DNA from: an uncultured Collinsella sp.
GTDB taxonomy: Bacteria; Actinomycetota; Coriobacteriia; Coriobacteriales; Coriobacteriaceae
Length of the DNA: 18,906 nt
Direction of reading: 5' to 3'
Assembly: GCA_902495155.1 (NCBI GenBank)
Contig: CABUWD010000028.1
Location: 1-18,906, forward strand
Positions 8,731 to 16,205 of this stretch are shown piece after piece. A program made the position numbers and the translations under genes. The notes beneath the pieces are model-generated. The model was not told the origin of the DNA. It worked only from the letters and a program-made list of their open reading frames with translations, and ran no database searches. How positions within the stretch are numbered: the first letter of the stretch is position 1; every line of letters begins with the position of its first letter.

Positions 8731-9284
8731 TGGCTGAGTTTCCGAGCGTTACCGTCGATCTTTCCGAGCAGCTCGAGTTTCCTGGAGATTCGTATCCGCT
8801 GACCGGTAAGGTCGATGTCGCCACCTACACGGTGGGCGAGAAGGAGTACCAGCTTCAGGACGGCATCGACTACGACGTTGTCTTTACCAATGTCGGTACC
8901 GGTGTCTTGCTCACGGGCATGGTCCGCGCGCACGCCACCGGCGAGTGCGACCGTTGCCTGGAGCCCGCCTCGTTTGATATCGCCGGCGAGATCGAGGAGT
9001 TCTACCTCTTTGAGGAGCCCGAGGATCCCGAGGCCTACGAGGACGGCTACGAGCTCCTGTGTGAGGACCGCATCGTCGATCTGGGTGAGCCCATCAACGA
9101 CGCGGTCGTCATGGACACGCCGTTTGTGGTGCTCTGCAAGCCCGATTGCCGTGGTCTGTGCCCCACCTGCGGTTGCAATCTCAACGTCGAGCAATGCGAT
9201 TGCGCCGCCCAGGCAGAGGCAGAATGGGCCGCTGCCACGGAAAATCCATTTGCAGCATTGAAGAATCTCAAGCTTGATGAGTAA
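8730..9284 (+). CDS. DUF177 protein (YceD family, 23S rRNA accumulation)
   Basis: A 184-aa member of the YceD/DUF177 family, linked in other bacteria and plants to accumulation of 23S rRNA and usually encoded just before rpmF, as here. The start ATG 8730 shares a base with the preceding stop (TAATG), so translation is probably coupled; no strong ribosome binding site is seen. A beta-rich N-terminal half is followed by the conserved CDRCLEP motif (Cys73 and Cys76) and an acidic EEFYLFEEPEDPEAYE stretch. The C-terminal Cys cluster PDCRGLCPTCGCN (Cys140, 144, 147 and 149) also includes Cys156 and Cys158. These cysteines suggest zinc binding, though this is unproven for the family. Confidence 0.9.
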   Translation: MAEFPSVTVDLSEQLEFPGDSYPLTGKVDVATYTVGEKEYQLQDGIDYDVVFTNVGTGVLLTGMVRAHATGECDRCLEPASFDIAGEIEEFYLFEEPEDPEAYEDGYELLCEDRIVDLGEPINDAVVMDTPFVVLCKPDCRGLCPTCGCNLNVEQCDCAAQAEAEWAAATENPFAALKNLKLDE

Positions 9285-9289
9285 AACTG

Positions 9290-9298
9290 TGGTAGTAT
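9290..9298 (+). promoter_or_regulatory. Probable extended -10 promoter for rpmF
   Basis: TGG plus TAGTAT (-10 box 9293-9298) lies directly behind the DUF177 stop and 50 bases before the rpmF start. No convincing -35 box is present. It could allow rpmF to be made in excess of the upstream genes. Confidence 0.4.
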
Positions 9299-9348
9299 CG
9301 CTACTTGCGCGTAATCGCCACACTGGATAGTTCATAAGGAAGGTCACT

Positions 9349-9528
9349 ATGCCCGTACCTAAACAAAAGCAGGGTCGTATCCGCACTCACACCCGTCGTT
9401 CCGCCAACATGAAGATCTCGGCTGCGGCTCAGTCCACGTGCCCCCGTTGCGGCGCTGTCAAGCTTCCGCACCACGTGTGCCCCAGCTGCGGTTTCTACAA
9501 GGACCGCGAGGTTATCGTTACCGAGTAA
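9349..9528 (+). CDS. rpmF: 50S ribosomal protein L32
   Basis: A complete 59-aa L32. The N-terminus MPVPKQKQGRIRTHTRRSAN is the conserved basic rRNA-binding segment. Cys31-P-R-Cys34 and Cys44-P-S-Cys47 form the zinc ribbon, so this is the zinc-binding (C+) form. AAGGAAGG (9336-9343) lies five bases before the ATG. It sits between the DUF177 gene and plsX, the usual bacterial order (yceD-rpmF-plsX). A hairpin with a T tract follows 40 bases after the stop. Confidence 0.97.
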   Translation: MPVPKQKQGRIRTHTRRSANMKISAAAQSTCPRCGAVKLPHHVCPSCGFYKDREVIVTE

Positions 9529-9531
9529 CGG

Positions 9532-9537
9532 TATACT
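9532..9537 (+). promoter_or_regulatory. Possible -10 box upstream of plsX
   Basis: TATACT lies four bases after the rpmF stop. The -35 region falls inside rpmF and is poor (AGGTTA). A transcript started here would begin near 9544 and meet the hairpin at 9569-9598 before plsX. Confidence 0.3.
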
Positions 9538-9568
9538 CTGGATGCGATGCCGTTCCAAATGGAACCAC

Positions 9569-9598
9569 AATGGCCGGCTCAATGAGTCGGCCATTTTT
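9569..9598 (+). terminator. Terminator or attenuator hairpin between rpmF and plsX
   Basis: A 12-bp stem (AATGGCCGGCTC, 9569-9580, against 9584-9595) has one G-U pair and the loop AAT. It runs into TTTTT (9594-9598). A smaller hairpin, GTTCC-AAAT-GGAAC, precedes it at 9552-9565. Only 17 bases separate it from the plsX start codon. It is therefore either a partial terminator after rpmF or an attenuator in the plsX leader. Confidence 0.75.
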
Positions 9599-9615
9599 GT
9601 ATAAGGAGCATGTAT

Positions 9616-10635
9616 ATGAGTAACGTTCGCGTTTGTGTAGACGTTGTGGGCGGAGACGAGAAACCTCAGGTTGTTCTCGATGGTATCGAGGCTGCGCTTG
9701 CCGCCGATCCCGATATCGAGGTCTTGGCGGCTGGCCCGGCCGAAATCGTCAATCCCTTTGCAGCTTCCCATGCACGTGTTGAGGCCCTTGAGGCACCTGA
9801 CGTTATCGCCATGGATGACGATCCCATTCGCGCCGTGATGACCAAGCGTAAGTCGTCGATCGTGCTTTCTTGCCGCGCCATTAAGAAGGGCAACGCGGAT
9901 GCGTTCTTCTCCGCCGGCTCCACTGGCGCCATGACCGCAGCTGCCACCGCCTACGTGACGCCGTTTAGGTATCAGGCCGAAGGCAAAAAGCAGCCGGTGC
10001 GCCCCTGTCTGACCAATGCGCTGCCCAATCGCGCTGGCGGTCTGACGGTGCTGTGCGATATGGGCGCCAACCCCGATGTCGAGGTCGATGACATGGTGCG
10101 CTTTGCCCAGATGGGTAGCGCCTATGCCCGCGTCGTCCTGGGAATCGAGCATCCCCGCGTGGGCCTGCTTGCTAACGGCACCGAGGACGAGAAGGGTTCT
10201 AACTTTACCAAGGCCTGTTTCCCTGCTATGAAGGCCGCCGTTCCCGGCTTTGTTGGTAACTGCGAGGGCACCGACCTCACCTCAGGCAACTTCGATGTCG
10301 TCGTTGCCGATGGTATGTCGGGCAATATTGCGCTCAAGGCCACCGAGGGCGCTGCCAAGTTTTTGCTGCAGGAGCTCAAGGGTGTCTTTATGTCTTCGCT
10401 CGGCACCAAGATTGCCGCGCTGCTCATCAAAAAGCAGATGCGCGAGATTAAAGCCAAACTTTCGGGCGACGCCAAGGGCGGCGCGATTCTTTTGGGCCTG
10501 CGCGGCGTGGTCCTGATCGGCCATGGTGCCACCTCGGTCGAGGCTGTCAAAAACGGTACGCTTGCGGCGGCCGAAGCCGTGCGCGCCGGGCTGGTCGAGA
10601 ATGTCGCCAACTCTATGGACGGTATCGTTTTATAA
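9616..10635 (+). CDS. plsX: Phosphate acyltransferase PlsX
   Basis: PlsX is a peripheral membrane enzyme that interconverts acyl-ACP and acyl-phosphate, the substrate for PlsY in phosphatidic acid synthesis. At 339 aa it is full length. Visible family motifs are the N-terminal DVVGGDEKPQ (residues 9-18, where many members have DAMGGD), FFSAGSTGAM, the LCDMGANPDVEVDDMV segment, LLANGTEDEKG and VVADGMSGNIALKATEGA. I chose ATG 9616 because GGAG at 9605-9608 is seven bases away; the ATG at 9610 is only one base behind it. It links FakA upstream and AcpP downstream: both supply acyl groups that PlsX handles. No FapR-type gene is in the window. Confidence 0.95.
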   Translation: MSNVRVCVDVVGGDEKPQVVLDGIEAALAADPDIEVLAAGPAEIVNPFAASHARVEALEAPDVIAMDDDPIRAVMTKRKSSIVLSCRAIKKGNADAFFSAGSTGAMTAAATAYVTPFRYQAEGKKQPVRPCLTNALPNRAGGLTVLCDMGANPDVEVDDMVRFAQMGSAYARVVLGIEHPRVGLLANGTEDEKGSNFTKACFPAMKAAVPGFVGNCEGTDLTSGNFDVVVADGMSGNIALKATEGAAKFLLQELKGVFMSSLGTKIAALLIKKQMREIKAKLSGDAKGGAILLGLRGVVLIGHGATSVEAVKNGTLAAAEAVRAGLVENVANSMDGIVL

Positions 10636-10682
10636 GAGCGAGTTAGAGCGCTGTTATGTGCTTCGCGGTGCACGTCGTGGGG

Positions 10683-10688
10683 TAGAAT
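10683..10688 (+). promoter_or_regulatory. Possible -10 box upstream of acpP
   Basis: TAGAAT occurs 72 bases before the acpP start without a good -35 box. If it is used, the start site would be near 10695, directly ahead of the palindrome at 10702-10723. Confidence 0.3.
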
Positions 10689-10701
10689 CAGAACCGTGTC
10701 T

Positions 10702-10730
10702 TGGTACCGCCCGGGCGGTACCATTCTTTT
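10702..10730 (+). terminator. 22-bp perfect palindrome plus T-rich tract between plsX and acpP
   Basis: 10702-10723 is a perfect 22-bp palindrome with GGTACCGCC arms around CCGG, followed by TTCTTTT. As RNA it forms a 9-bp stem with a 4-base loop and a U-rich tail, which fits a terminator for plsX. As DNA it could equally be an operator for acpP. Both readings are compatible with the sequence. Confidence 0.65.
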
Positions 10731-10759
10731 GGTATTCATGCACTATGAGAGGAAGCGCT

Positions 10760-11002
10760 ATGGACCGCTCCGAAATCTTCGACAAGATCGCCGAGGTCGC
10801 TGCTGACGTTCTGGGCGTCGATGTTGCCGAAATTAGCGATGAGACCACTTTTGACGACCTCGATGCCAATTCGCTCGAGCGTCTGCAGCTGGTTACGGCC
10901 ATCGAGGACGAGTTCAACCTCGAGATCGATGACGAGACCCTGCTCTCGCTCAACTCTGTCGCCGACGCCGTCGACGCTATCGAAGCTGCCAAGGAGGCCT
11001 AA
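10760..11002 (+). CDS. acpP: Acyl carrier protein
   Basis: An 80-aa acidic four-helix carrier protein that holds growing acyl chains on a phosphopantetheine arm. The start is ATG 10760, with GAGAGGA at 10747-10753. ATG 10745 in the same frame would add five residues but lacks a ribosome binding site. The prosthetic-group serine is Ser38 in LDANSLERLQLV. The residue before it is Asn, not the Asp of the usual DSL motif. Helix 3 and the hydrophobic core (FNLEIDDETLLSLNSVADAVDAI) fit the family. The plsX-acpP-rnc order is widespread, although in Bacillus fabD and fabG lie between plsX and acpP. Only three bases separate it from rnc. Confidence 0.93.
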   Translation: MDRSEIFDKIAEVAADVLGVDVAEISDETTFDDLDANSLERLQLVTAIEDEFNLEIDDETLLSLNSVADAVDAIEAAKEA

Positions 11003-11005
11003 GTC

Positions 11006-11731
11006 TTGGCTTTATCCGACCGACTTACGCGCGCCCAGGAAATCCTGGGCCACGAGTTCAACAATAAGGTGCTGCTGCGCGCGGCGCTTACGCATCCCTC
11101 GGCAGTCGAGGGCCAGCCGGTTTCTGCCAGCTATGAGCGCCTTGAGTTCTTGGGCGATTCCATTTTGGGCGCTGTGGTCGCACGCTCCCTGTTTGAGTCC
11201 TATCCGGAGTTTGACGAGGGCAAGCTCACGCGCTTGAAGGTGTCGCTTGTCTCGGGCGCTACGCTGTCCGAGGTTTCTCACGAGCTGGGCATCGACGACA
11301 TCATCATCTTTGGTGCCTCCGAGACCGGTACCGGTGCGCGCGGCCTGCATTCGGCCCTCGAGAACGTCTATGAGTCGCTCGTGGGCGCGCTGTACCTGGA
11401 TGCCGGCTGGGATGCGGCGGCGGAGTTCATTCACCGTACACTTAAGCCGCATTTGGCTTCCGAGCGTGCCGAGCATCCTGCGAACCCCAAGTCGTTTTTG
11501 CAGGAGTGTGTGCAAGCCGACGGTCACGAGCCCCCGGCGTACAAGCTCGTTGGCTCCGAGGGCCCGGCGCATGCGCCCACCTTTACCGCCGTGGTTTTGA
11601 TCGATGGTATTCGTCAGGGTCGCGGCTCCGGCTCCTCAAAGAAGGAAGCCGAGGGAGCCGCCGCGCTCGAAGCGCTCGACCGCATGGGTTACACCACCAA
11701 CGGCGTGATTCTGAATAAGAAGCACGTGTAA
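11006..11731 (+). CDS. rnc: Ribonuclease III
   Basis: RNase III cleaves double-stranded RNA and processes pre-rRNA. The start is TTG 11006, with AAGGAGG (10991-10997) eight bases upstream inside the acpP end. The 241-aa product has the catalytic signature ERLEFLGDSIL (Glu44, Glu47 and Asp51), a second catalytic helix LENVYESLVGALYLD, and a C-terminal dsRNA-binding domain from about residue 165 (NPKSFLQECVQADG to SSKKEAEGAAALEALDRMG). In the second helix Glu123 is present, but Asn120 stands where E. coli has Asp114, a metal ligand. The protein is otherwise intact. It lies directly before smc, as in Firmicutes. The fpg gene that many Actinobacteria carry here is absent. Confidence 0.95.
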   Translation: MALSDRLTRAQEILGHEFNNKVLLRAALTHPSAVEGQPVSASYERLEFLGDSILGAVVARSLFESYPEFDEGKLTRLKVSLVSGATLSEVSHELGIDDIIIFGASETGTGARGLHSALENVYESLVGALYLDAGWDAAAEFIHRTLKPHLASERAEHPANPKSFLQECVQADGHEPPAYKLVGSEGPAHAPTFTAVVLIDGIRQGRGSGSSKKEAEGAAALEALDRMGYTTNGVILNKKHV

Positions 11732-11741
11732 GCGAGGAACC

Positions 11742-14700
11742 GTGTATCTCAAGTCCCTCACGCTCAAAGGGTTCAAGTCGTTTGCCGACCGTGCCCATAT
11801 GACGTTTGAGCCGGGCCTGACCGTCATCGTCGGTCCCAACGGCTCGGGAAAATCGAACATCTCCGACTCCATCCTGTGGGTCCTGGGCGAGCAGAGCGCC
11901 AAGCAGCTGCGCGGCCAGGCCATGGAGGATGTCATCTTCTCGGGCTCGTCGGCTCGCAAGCCGGTGGGTGTCGCCGAGGTCACGCTGGTGCTCGATAACT
12001 CGGACCATATGCTGCCCGTCGATTTTGACGAGGTCGCCATCACCCGTCGCATGTATCGCTCGGGCGAAAGCGAGTACCTCATCAACTCGAGTCCGTGCCG
12101 TCTGATGGACATTCAGGATATCCTGCACGATTCGGGCCTGGGCAAGGATACGCATTCCATTATCAGCCAGGGCAAGCTCGACGCCATTTTGCAGAGCCGC
12201 CCCGAGGAGCGCCGCGCCCTTATCGAGGAGGCCGCCGGCATTTCCAAGCACAAGCGCCGCAAGGAGCGTGCGCTCAAAAAGATTAAGTCGATGGACGAGC
12301 ACCTGACGCGTGCCCGCGACATCAATAAGGAAATCGCCCGTCAGCTGCGACCGCTGGAGCGTCAGGTCGATCGCGCGCGCAAGTACAAAGAGCTGTCCTC
12401 GCGCGCGAACGAGCTTACGCAGATGCTGGCTGTCGATGAGCTTCGTTCGCTGCAGTCGCAGTGGAACGACCTGGAGAGCCGCTCCAAGGAAGGTGCTGCC
12501 GAGCTGGAGCTTGCGCAGTACCGCTTGGACGAAAAGGAGCGCGAGCTCGAGAAGCTTCAGGTCATGCTCGAGGAAAAGGGCCTGTTTGTGGGCGACCTGG
12601 GCGAGCAGCGCCGTCATATGCAAGATGTGGTCGGTCGCATTAACTCCGACATGCGCCTGCTCGAGGAAAAGGGCCACAACATGGTGTCGCGCCTGTCTGA
12701 CATGCGCGGTCAGATTTCGAGCTCCGAGCATCAGCGTCGTCGCGTGGTCGAGGAGCTCGAGGACGCGCGTGCGCAGCTTGAGGAAGTGACCGGTGCGCAT
12801 ATGCAGGCCCAGGAGGACGTTGACGCCGCTGGTCCTGCCGCCGCTGAGCTCCACGAGCGGCGCGTGGCGCTCGACAATCAGATTTCGCAGCTTACGCGTG
12901 AGCAGCGCGATGTGCAGCGTGTGGCTGATAACGCCGCGCTTGAGCTCGCCAAGGTGAAGGATTCCTTGAGCAATGCCGAGGTCGAGGACAACATGTATGC
13001 CTCGCGCCTGGAGCAGATTGACGAGCAGCTCGAGGAGGTCACGGCCTCGCTCGAGAGCCGTCGCAACCGCGCCGAGGAGCTTGAGGGCGCTCTTGAGGAA
13101 GCGCGCCAGGCTCAGGTTGATGCGCGTGAGGCCACCGAGACGGCACGCGCGGCCCTGAAGGACCTGCGTGCCCGCGAGAGCGAGGCACGCAACAAGTTAT
13201 CCGAGGTGCGCTCGGAGCTTGCCAGCCAAAAGAAACTCGATGCCCGCATGGCCGACAGCTCGCCGCTCGTGAGCCGTCTGATGGGTGCGCTGGGCGATGA
13301 TGTCTCGGGTCGTTTGGGCGACGTGCTCGAGGCTCCTCGTGAGCTCGAAGGCCTGGTCGAGCAGCTGCTTGCCGGCGATATCGATGCTCTTTTGTTTGAT
13401 GACGCCGCCACGCTTGAGCGTGCCGGTCGTGCGGCTCTGGACCAAAATAAGGCCTCGGGCGAGGCACTGCTGGTGGCGCGCGGCGTGAGCGGCTCTACCG
13501 CCGCTGTGGGCGCCTCCGGTACCCGTCTGGTTGATCGTCTGTCCGTGCGCGCAGGCTACGGACCCGTCGTCGAGGCGCTGCTCGGCGGCTATTACGTCGT
13601 GGACGATCTTTCTGCCGCGCTTTCGGCGCCGGTCGTTGACGGCGTGACTTACGTGACCCCCGATGGCGCCCGCGTCGCCTGCGGCGGCCTGGTGCGTGTG
13701 GGCCTCGATGCCGGCGAGGCGTCGGGTGCTCTGGAGCGTAAGCGTCGCATTCGCGAGCTGGAGGGGCTTGAGCCCGATTTGGCCGCTGTGTTTGAGCATG
13801 TGTCGGATCGGGTCGTCGAGGCCAACGCGGCCGTTGAGGAAGCGCGTGCCGCTGAGGACGATGCCGCCGGCGAGATCGCCCGTCTTGAGGGCGAGCGCCG
13901 CTCGCTGCTCTCCGAGATCGGCCGTCTGGAGCAAAGCGCCAACAATGCCGAGGTCGAGCGCGTGCGCATCTCCAAGCGTCGCGAGCAGGCCTCCGAAGCC
14001 GTTCGCGCTGCGCGCCCGCGGGTTGATGAGCTCACCCGTTCGCGTGACGAGGCCCGCGCGCAGGCAAGCGATCTGAGCTTGCAGATTGCCGAGGCCAACG
14101 ACGAACTCGACCGCGTTCGCCGTGACGATTCCGAGGCCGCCGGCAAGCTCGCCGACGCCAAGGTTCGCCTAGCCCAGACGAGCGAGCGCCTGCGTTCGCT
14201 TAAGGGTCGCGTGCCCGACCTGGAGCATCGTCTTGAGGGCATCGACCGTCGTATACGCGGAACACGCCAGGCCTCGCGCTCGCTCGAGCTGCTGCGCCTG
14301 CGCGTCGACCCCATGCACGAGCGCTATTCGGCCCTGCTGGAGCGCGCATCGGATTGGGCAGCGCGCTTGCGTGACCAGGCCTCTCTGGAGGAGGCGGACT
14401 CCGCTTCGCTCAAGAAGACCATCGAGGATGCCAAGGCGGAGGTTGCCCGCGCTAAGGAGCGGGTCGATACCGCCTCCGCCACGCAAAACGAGTTCAAGGT
14501 CGCGCGTGGTAAGCTCGAGGTGCAGGTAGAGGCCGCCATTAAGGCCATTACCGCCGATGGCACCACGGTGCTCGAGGAAGCGCTCATGCTTCCGGCTCCC
14601 ACCGACCGCGACGCCGCCGAGCGCGAGCTCAACCAGCTTGTGCGCCAGATCAACAACCTTGGTCCCGTTAACCAAGTTGCCATGGAGGAGTACGAGCAGC

Positions 14701-15278
14701 TCAAGCGCCGCGCCGACTACATCGAGGAGCAGCTGGCCGATCTGGAGAGCGCGCGCAAGGCGCTCACCAAGATCACGGTGGCCATCGACCGCAAGATGCG
14801 CAAGGCGTTCCTGGTGACGTTTGAGAAGGTCGACGCGAACTTCCGCGAGATCTTCGCTATGCTCTTCCCGGGCGGCCAGGCTCATCTGGAGATGACCGAT
14901 CCCGAGCATCCTGCCGAGACGGGTATCGAGGTCGTGGCGCAGCCGCGCGGCAAGCGCATCACCAAGATGATGCTCATGTCGGGCGGCGAGAAGAGCCTGA
15001 CGGCGCTCGCCCTGCTCTTTGCCGTGTATCGCACGCGCACGGTGCCGTTCTATGTGCTGGACGAGGTCGAGGCGGCGCTCGATGACGCCAACCTGTCCAA
15101 GCTCATCGGCGCGCTCGATGTGTTGCGTTCCGATACGCAGCTCTTGGTTATCTCGCATCAGCGCCGTACTATGGAGGACGCTGACGTCCTCTATGGCGTC
15201 TCGATGCAAGCCGACGGCGTCAGTCGCGTCGTCTCGCAAAAACTCGATCGCGAAACCGGAAAGGTCGTGAATGCATAA
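11742..15278 (+). CDS. smc: Chromosome partition protein SMC
   Basis: This ATPase compacts and segregates the chromosome together with ScpA and ScpB, which are not in the window. The 1178-aa length is usual. The N-terminal head carries Walker A GPNGSGKSN (31-39) and KQLRG. A long coiled coil (about 170-500) leads to a hinge at about 500-660, with LVDRLSVRAGYGPVVEALLGG and the Gly-rich GARVACGGLVRVG. The return coiled coil runs to about 1000. The C-terminal head has the ABC signature with Ser1080 (MSGGEKS) and Walker B with Asp1107 and Glu1108 (YVLDEVEAALDD), then the switch ISHQRRTM. The start is GTG 11742; only a modest GCGAGGA precedes it. The stop overlaps the ftsY start (TAATG). Confidence 0.97.
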   Translation: MYLKSLTLKGFKSFADRAHMTFEPGLTVIVGPNGSGKSNISDSILWVLGEQSAKQLRGQAMEDVIFSGSSARKPVGVAEVTLVLDNSDHMLPVDFDEVAITRRMYRSGESEYLINSSPCRLMDIQDILHDSGLGKDTHSIISQGKLDAILQSRPEERRALIEEAAGISKHKRRKERALKKIKSMDEHLTRARDINKEIARQLRPLERQVDRARKYKELSSRANELTQMLAVDELRSLQSQWNDLESRSKEGAAELELAQYRLDEKERELEKLQVMLEEKGLFVGDLGEQRRHMQDVVGRINSDMRLLEEKGHNMVSRLSDMRGQISSSEHQRRRVVEELEDARAQLEEVTGAHMQAQEDVDAAGPAAAELHERRVALDNQISQLTREQRDVQRVADNAALELAKVKDSLSNAEVEDNMYASRLEQIDEQLEEVTASLESRRNRAEELEGALEEARQAQVDAREATETARAALKDLRARESEARNKLSEVRSELASQKKLDARMADSSPLVSRLMGALGDDVSGRLGDVLEAPRELEGLVEQLLAGDIDALLFDDAATLERAGRAALDQNKASGEALLVARGVSGSTAAVGASGTRLVDRLSVRAGYGPVVEALLGGYYVVDDLSAALSAPVVDGVTYVTPDGARVACGGLVRVGLDAGEASGALERKRRIRELEGLEPDLAAVFEHVSDRVVEANAAVEEARAAEDDAAGEIARLEGERRSLLSEIGRLEQSANNAEVERVRISKRREQASEAVRAARPRVDELTRSRDEARAQASDLSLQIAEANDELDRVRRDDSEAAGKLADAKVRLAQTSERLRSLKGRVPDLEHRLEGIDRRIRGTRQASRSLELLRLRVDPMHERYSALLERASDWAARLRDQASLEEADSASLKKTIEDAKAEVARAKERVDTASATQNEFKVARGKLEVQVEAAIKAITADGTTVLEEALMLPAPTDRDAAERELNQLVRQINNLGPVNQVAMEEYEQLKRRADYIEEQLADLESARKALTKITVAIDRKMRKAFLVTFEKVDANFREIFAMLFPGGQAHLEMTDPEHPAETGIEVVAQPRGKRITKMMLMSGGEKSLTALALLFAVYRTRTVPFYVLDEVEAALDDANLSKLIGALDVLRSDTQLLVISHQRRTMEDADVLYGVSMQADGVSRVVSQKLDRETGKVVNA

Positions 15279-16195
15279 TGGGATTCTTCGATGCTCTCTC
15301 GCGCGGACTTGAGCGCAGCCGCGAGGCCCTCAACGAGGTCTTCTACTTTGGCGGCGAGGTCGACGAGGATTTTTGGGAGGACCTGGAGGACACCCTCGTC
15401 ATGGGTGACATGGGCGCCGAGGTCGCTATCAAGGTCTCCGATGACCTGCGCGATGCCGCGGCCAAGAAGAACCTCAAGACCGCTCCGCAGCTTCGCCGTG
15501 CCCTGGCCGAGCAGCTTGAGCAGCACTTTGTGCCCATCGAGCGAGATCCGTTTTCCGATACGCCGAGCTGCGTGCTGTTTGTGGGCATTAACGGTGCCGG
15601 CAAGACCACGACGGTCGGTAAGATCGCGAGCGCCATGGCTGCCCGCGGCAAGAACGTGGTGATCGGTTCGGCCGACACCTTCCGCGCCGCCGCCATCGAG
15701 CAGCTCGATGTGTGGGGGCAGCGTGCCGGCGTACCGGTTATCAAGCGTGACCGCGGCTCCGATCCGGCGAGCGTGTGCTATGACGTGCTCGACGAGGCCG
15801 ATAAGCGCGGCAGTGACCTGGTGCTCATCGATACCGCCGGCCGTCTGCACACGAGCCCTGAGCTCATGCGCGAGCTCGCCAAGGTGGTCAATGTGACCCG
15901 TAAGCGCGCCGCCAATATGGCCGCCGGTCCCATGCCGGTTTCGGTCGTGCTTGTGATTGACGCCGCGACGGGCCAAAACGGTCTGAACCAGGCGCTCGAG
16001 TTTAACGAGGCGCTGGGCCTGGACGGTATTATCATGACTAAGCTCGACGGCACGGCTAAGGGCGGTATCGCCATGGCCGTGGCCGAGAAACTCAAGCTCC
16101 CGATCCTGCGCGTGGGCGTGGGCGAGCAGGTCGATGACCTGCAGGAGTTCAATGCCAAAGATTTCTGCCGCGCCCTGGTGGGCGAGTCCAATTAA
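15278..16195 (+). CDS. ftsY: Signal recognition particle receptor FtsY
   Basis: A GTPase that docks ribosome-SRP complexes at the membrane translocon. At 305 aa it is essentially the NG core without the long acidic A domain of E. coli FtsY. The protein starts with an amphipathic helix (GFFDALSRGLERSREALNEV) that could bind membrane directly. The GTPase motifs are GINGAGKT (103-110), SADTFRAAAIEQL, DTAGRL and TKLDGTAKGG. ATG 15278 shares one base with the smc stop, so translation is probably coupled. It is followed after ten bases by its partner gene ffh. No ylxM lies between them, in contrast to Bacillus. Confidence 0.96.
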   Translation: MGFFDALSRGLERSREALNEVFYFGGEVDEDFWEDLEDTLVMGDMGAEVAIKVSDDLRDAAAKKNLKTAPQLRRALAEQLEQHFVPIERDPFSDTPSCVLFVGINGAGKTTTVGKIASAMAARGKNVVIGSADTFRAAAIEQLDVWGQRAGVPVIKRDRGSDPASVCYDVLDEADKRGSDLVLIDTAGRLHTSPELMRELAKVVNVTRKRAANMAAGPMPVSVVLVIDAATGQNGLNQALEFNEALGLDGIIMTKLDGTAKGGIAMAVAEKLKLPILRVGVGEQVDDLQEFNAKDFCRALVGESN

Positions 16196-16205
16196 GGAGT
16201 GACTA

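Noticed and set aside
10523..10759. An N-terminal extension of the acyl carrier protein
   Set aside because: The extension reads through the plsX end and the palindrome and lacks a ribosome binding site. ACPs begin near ATG 10760.
11583..12854. A 423-codon minus-strand open frame across the end of rnc and the start of smc
   Set aside because: It crosses two well-supported genes and has no recognisable domain.
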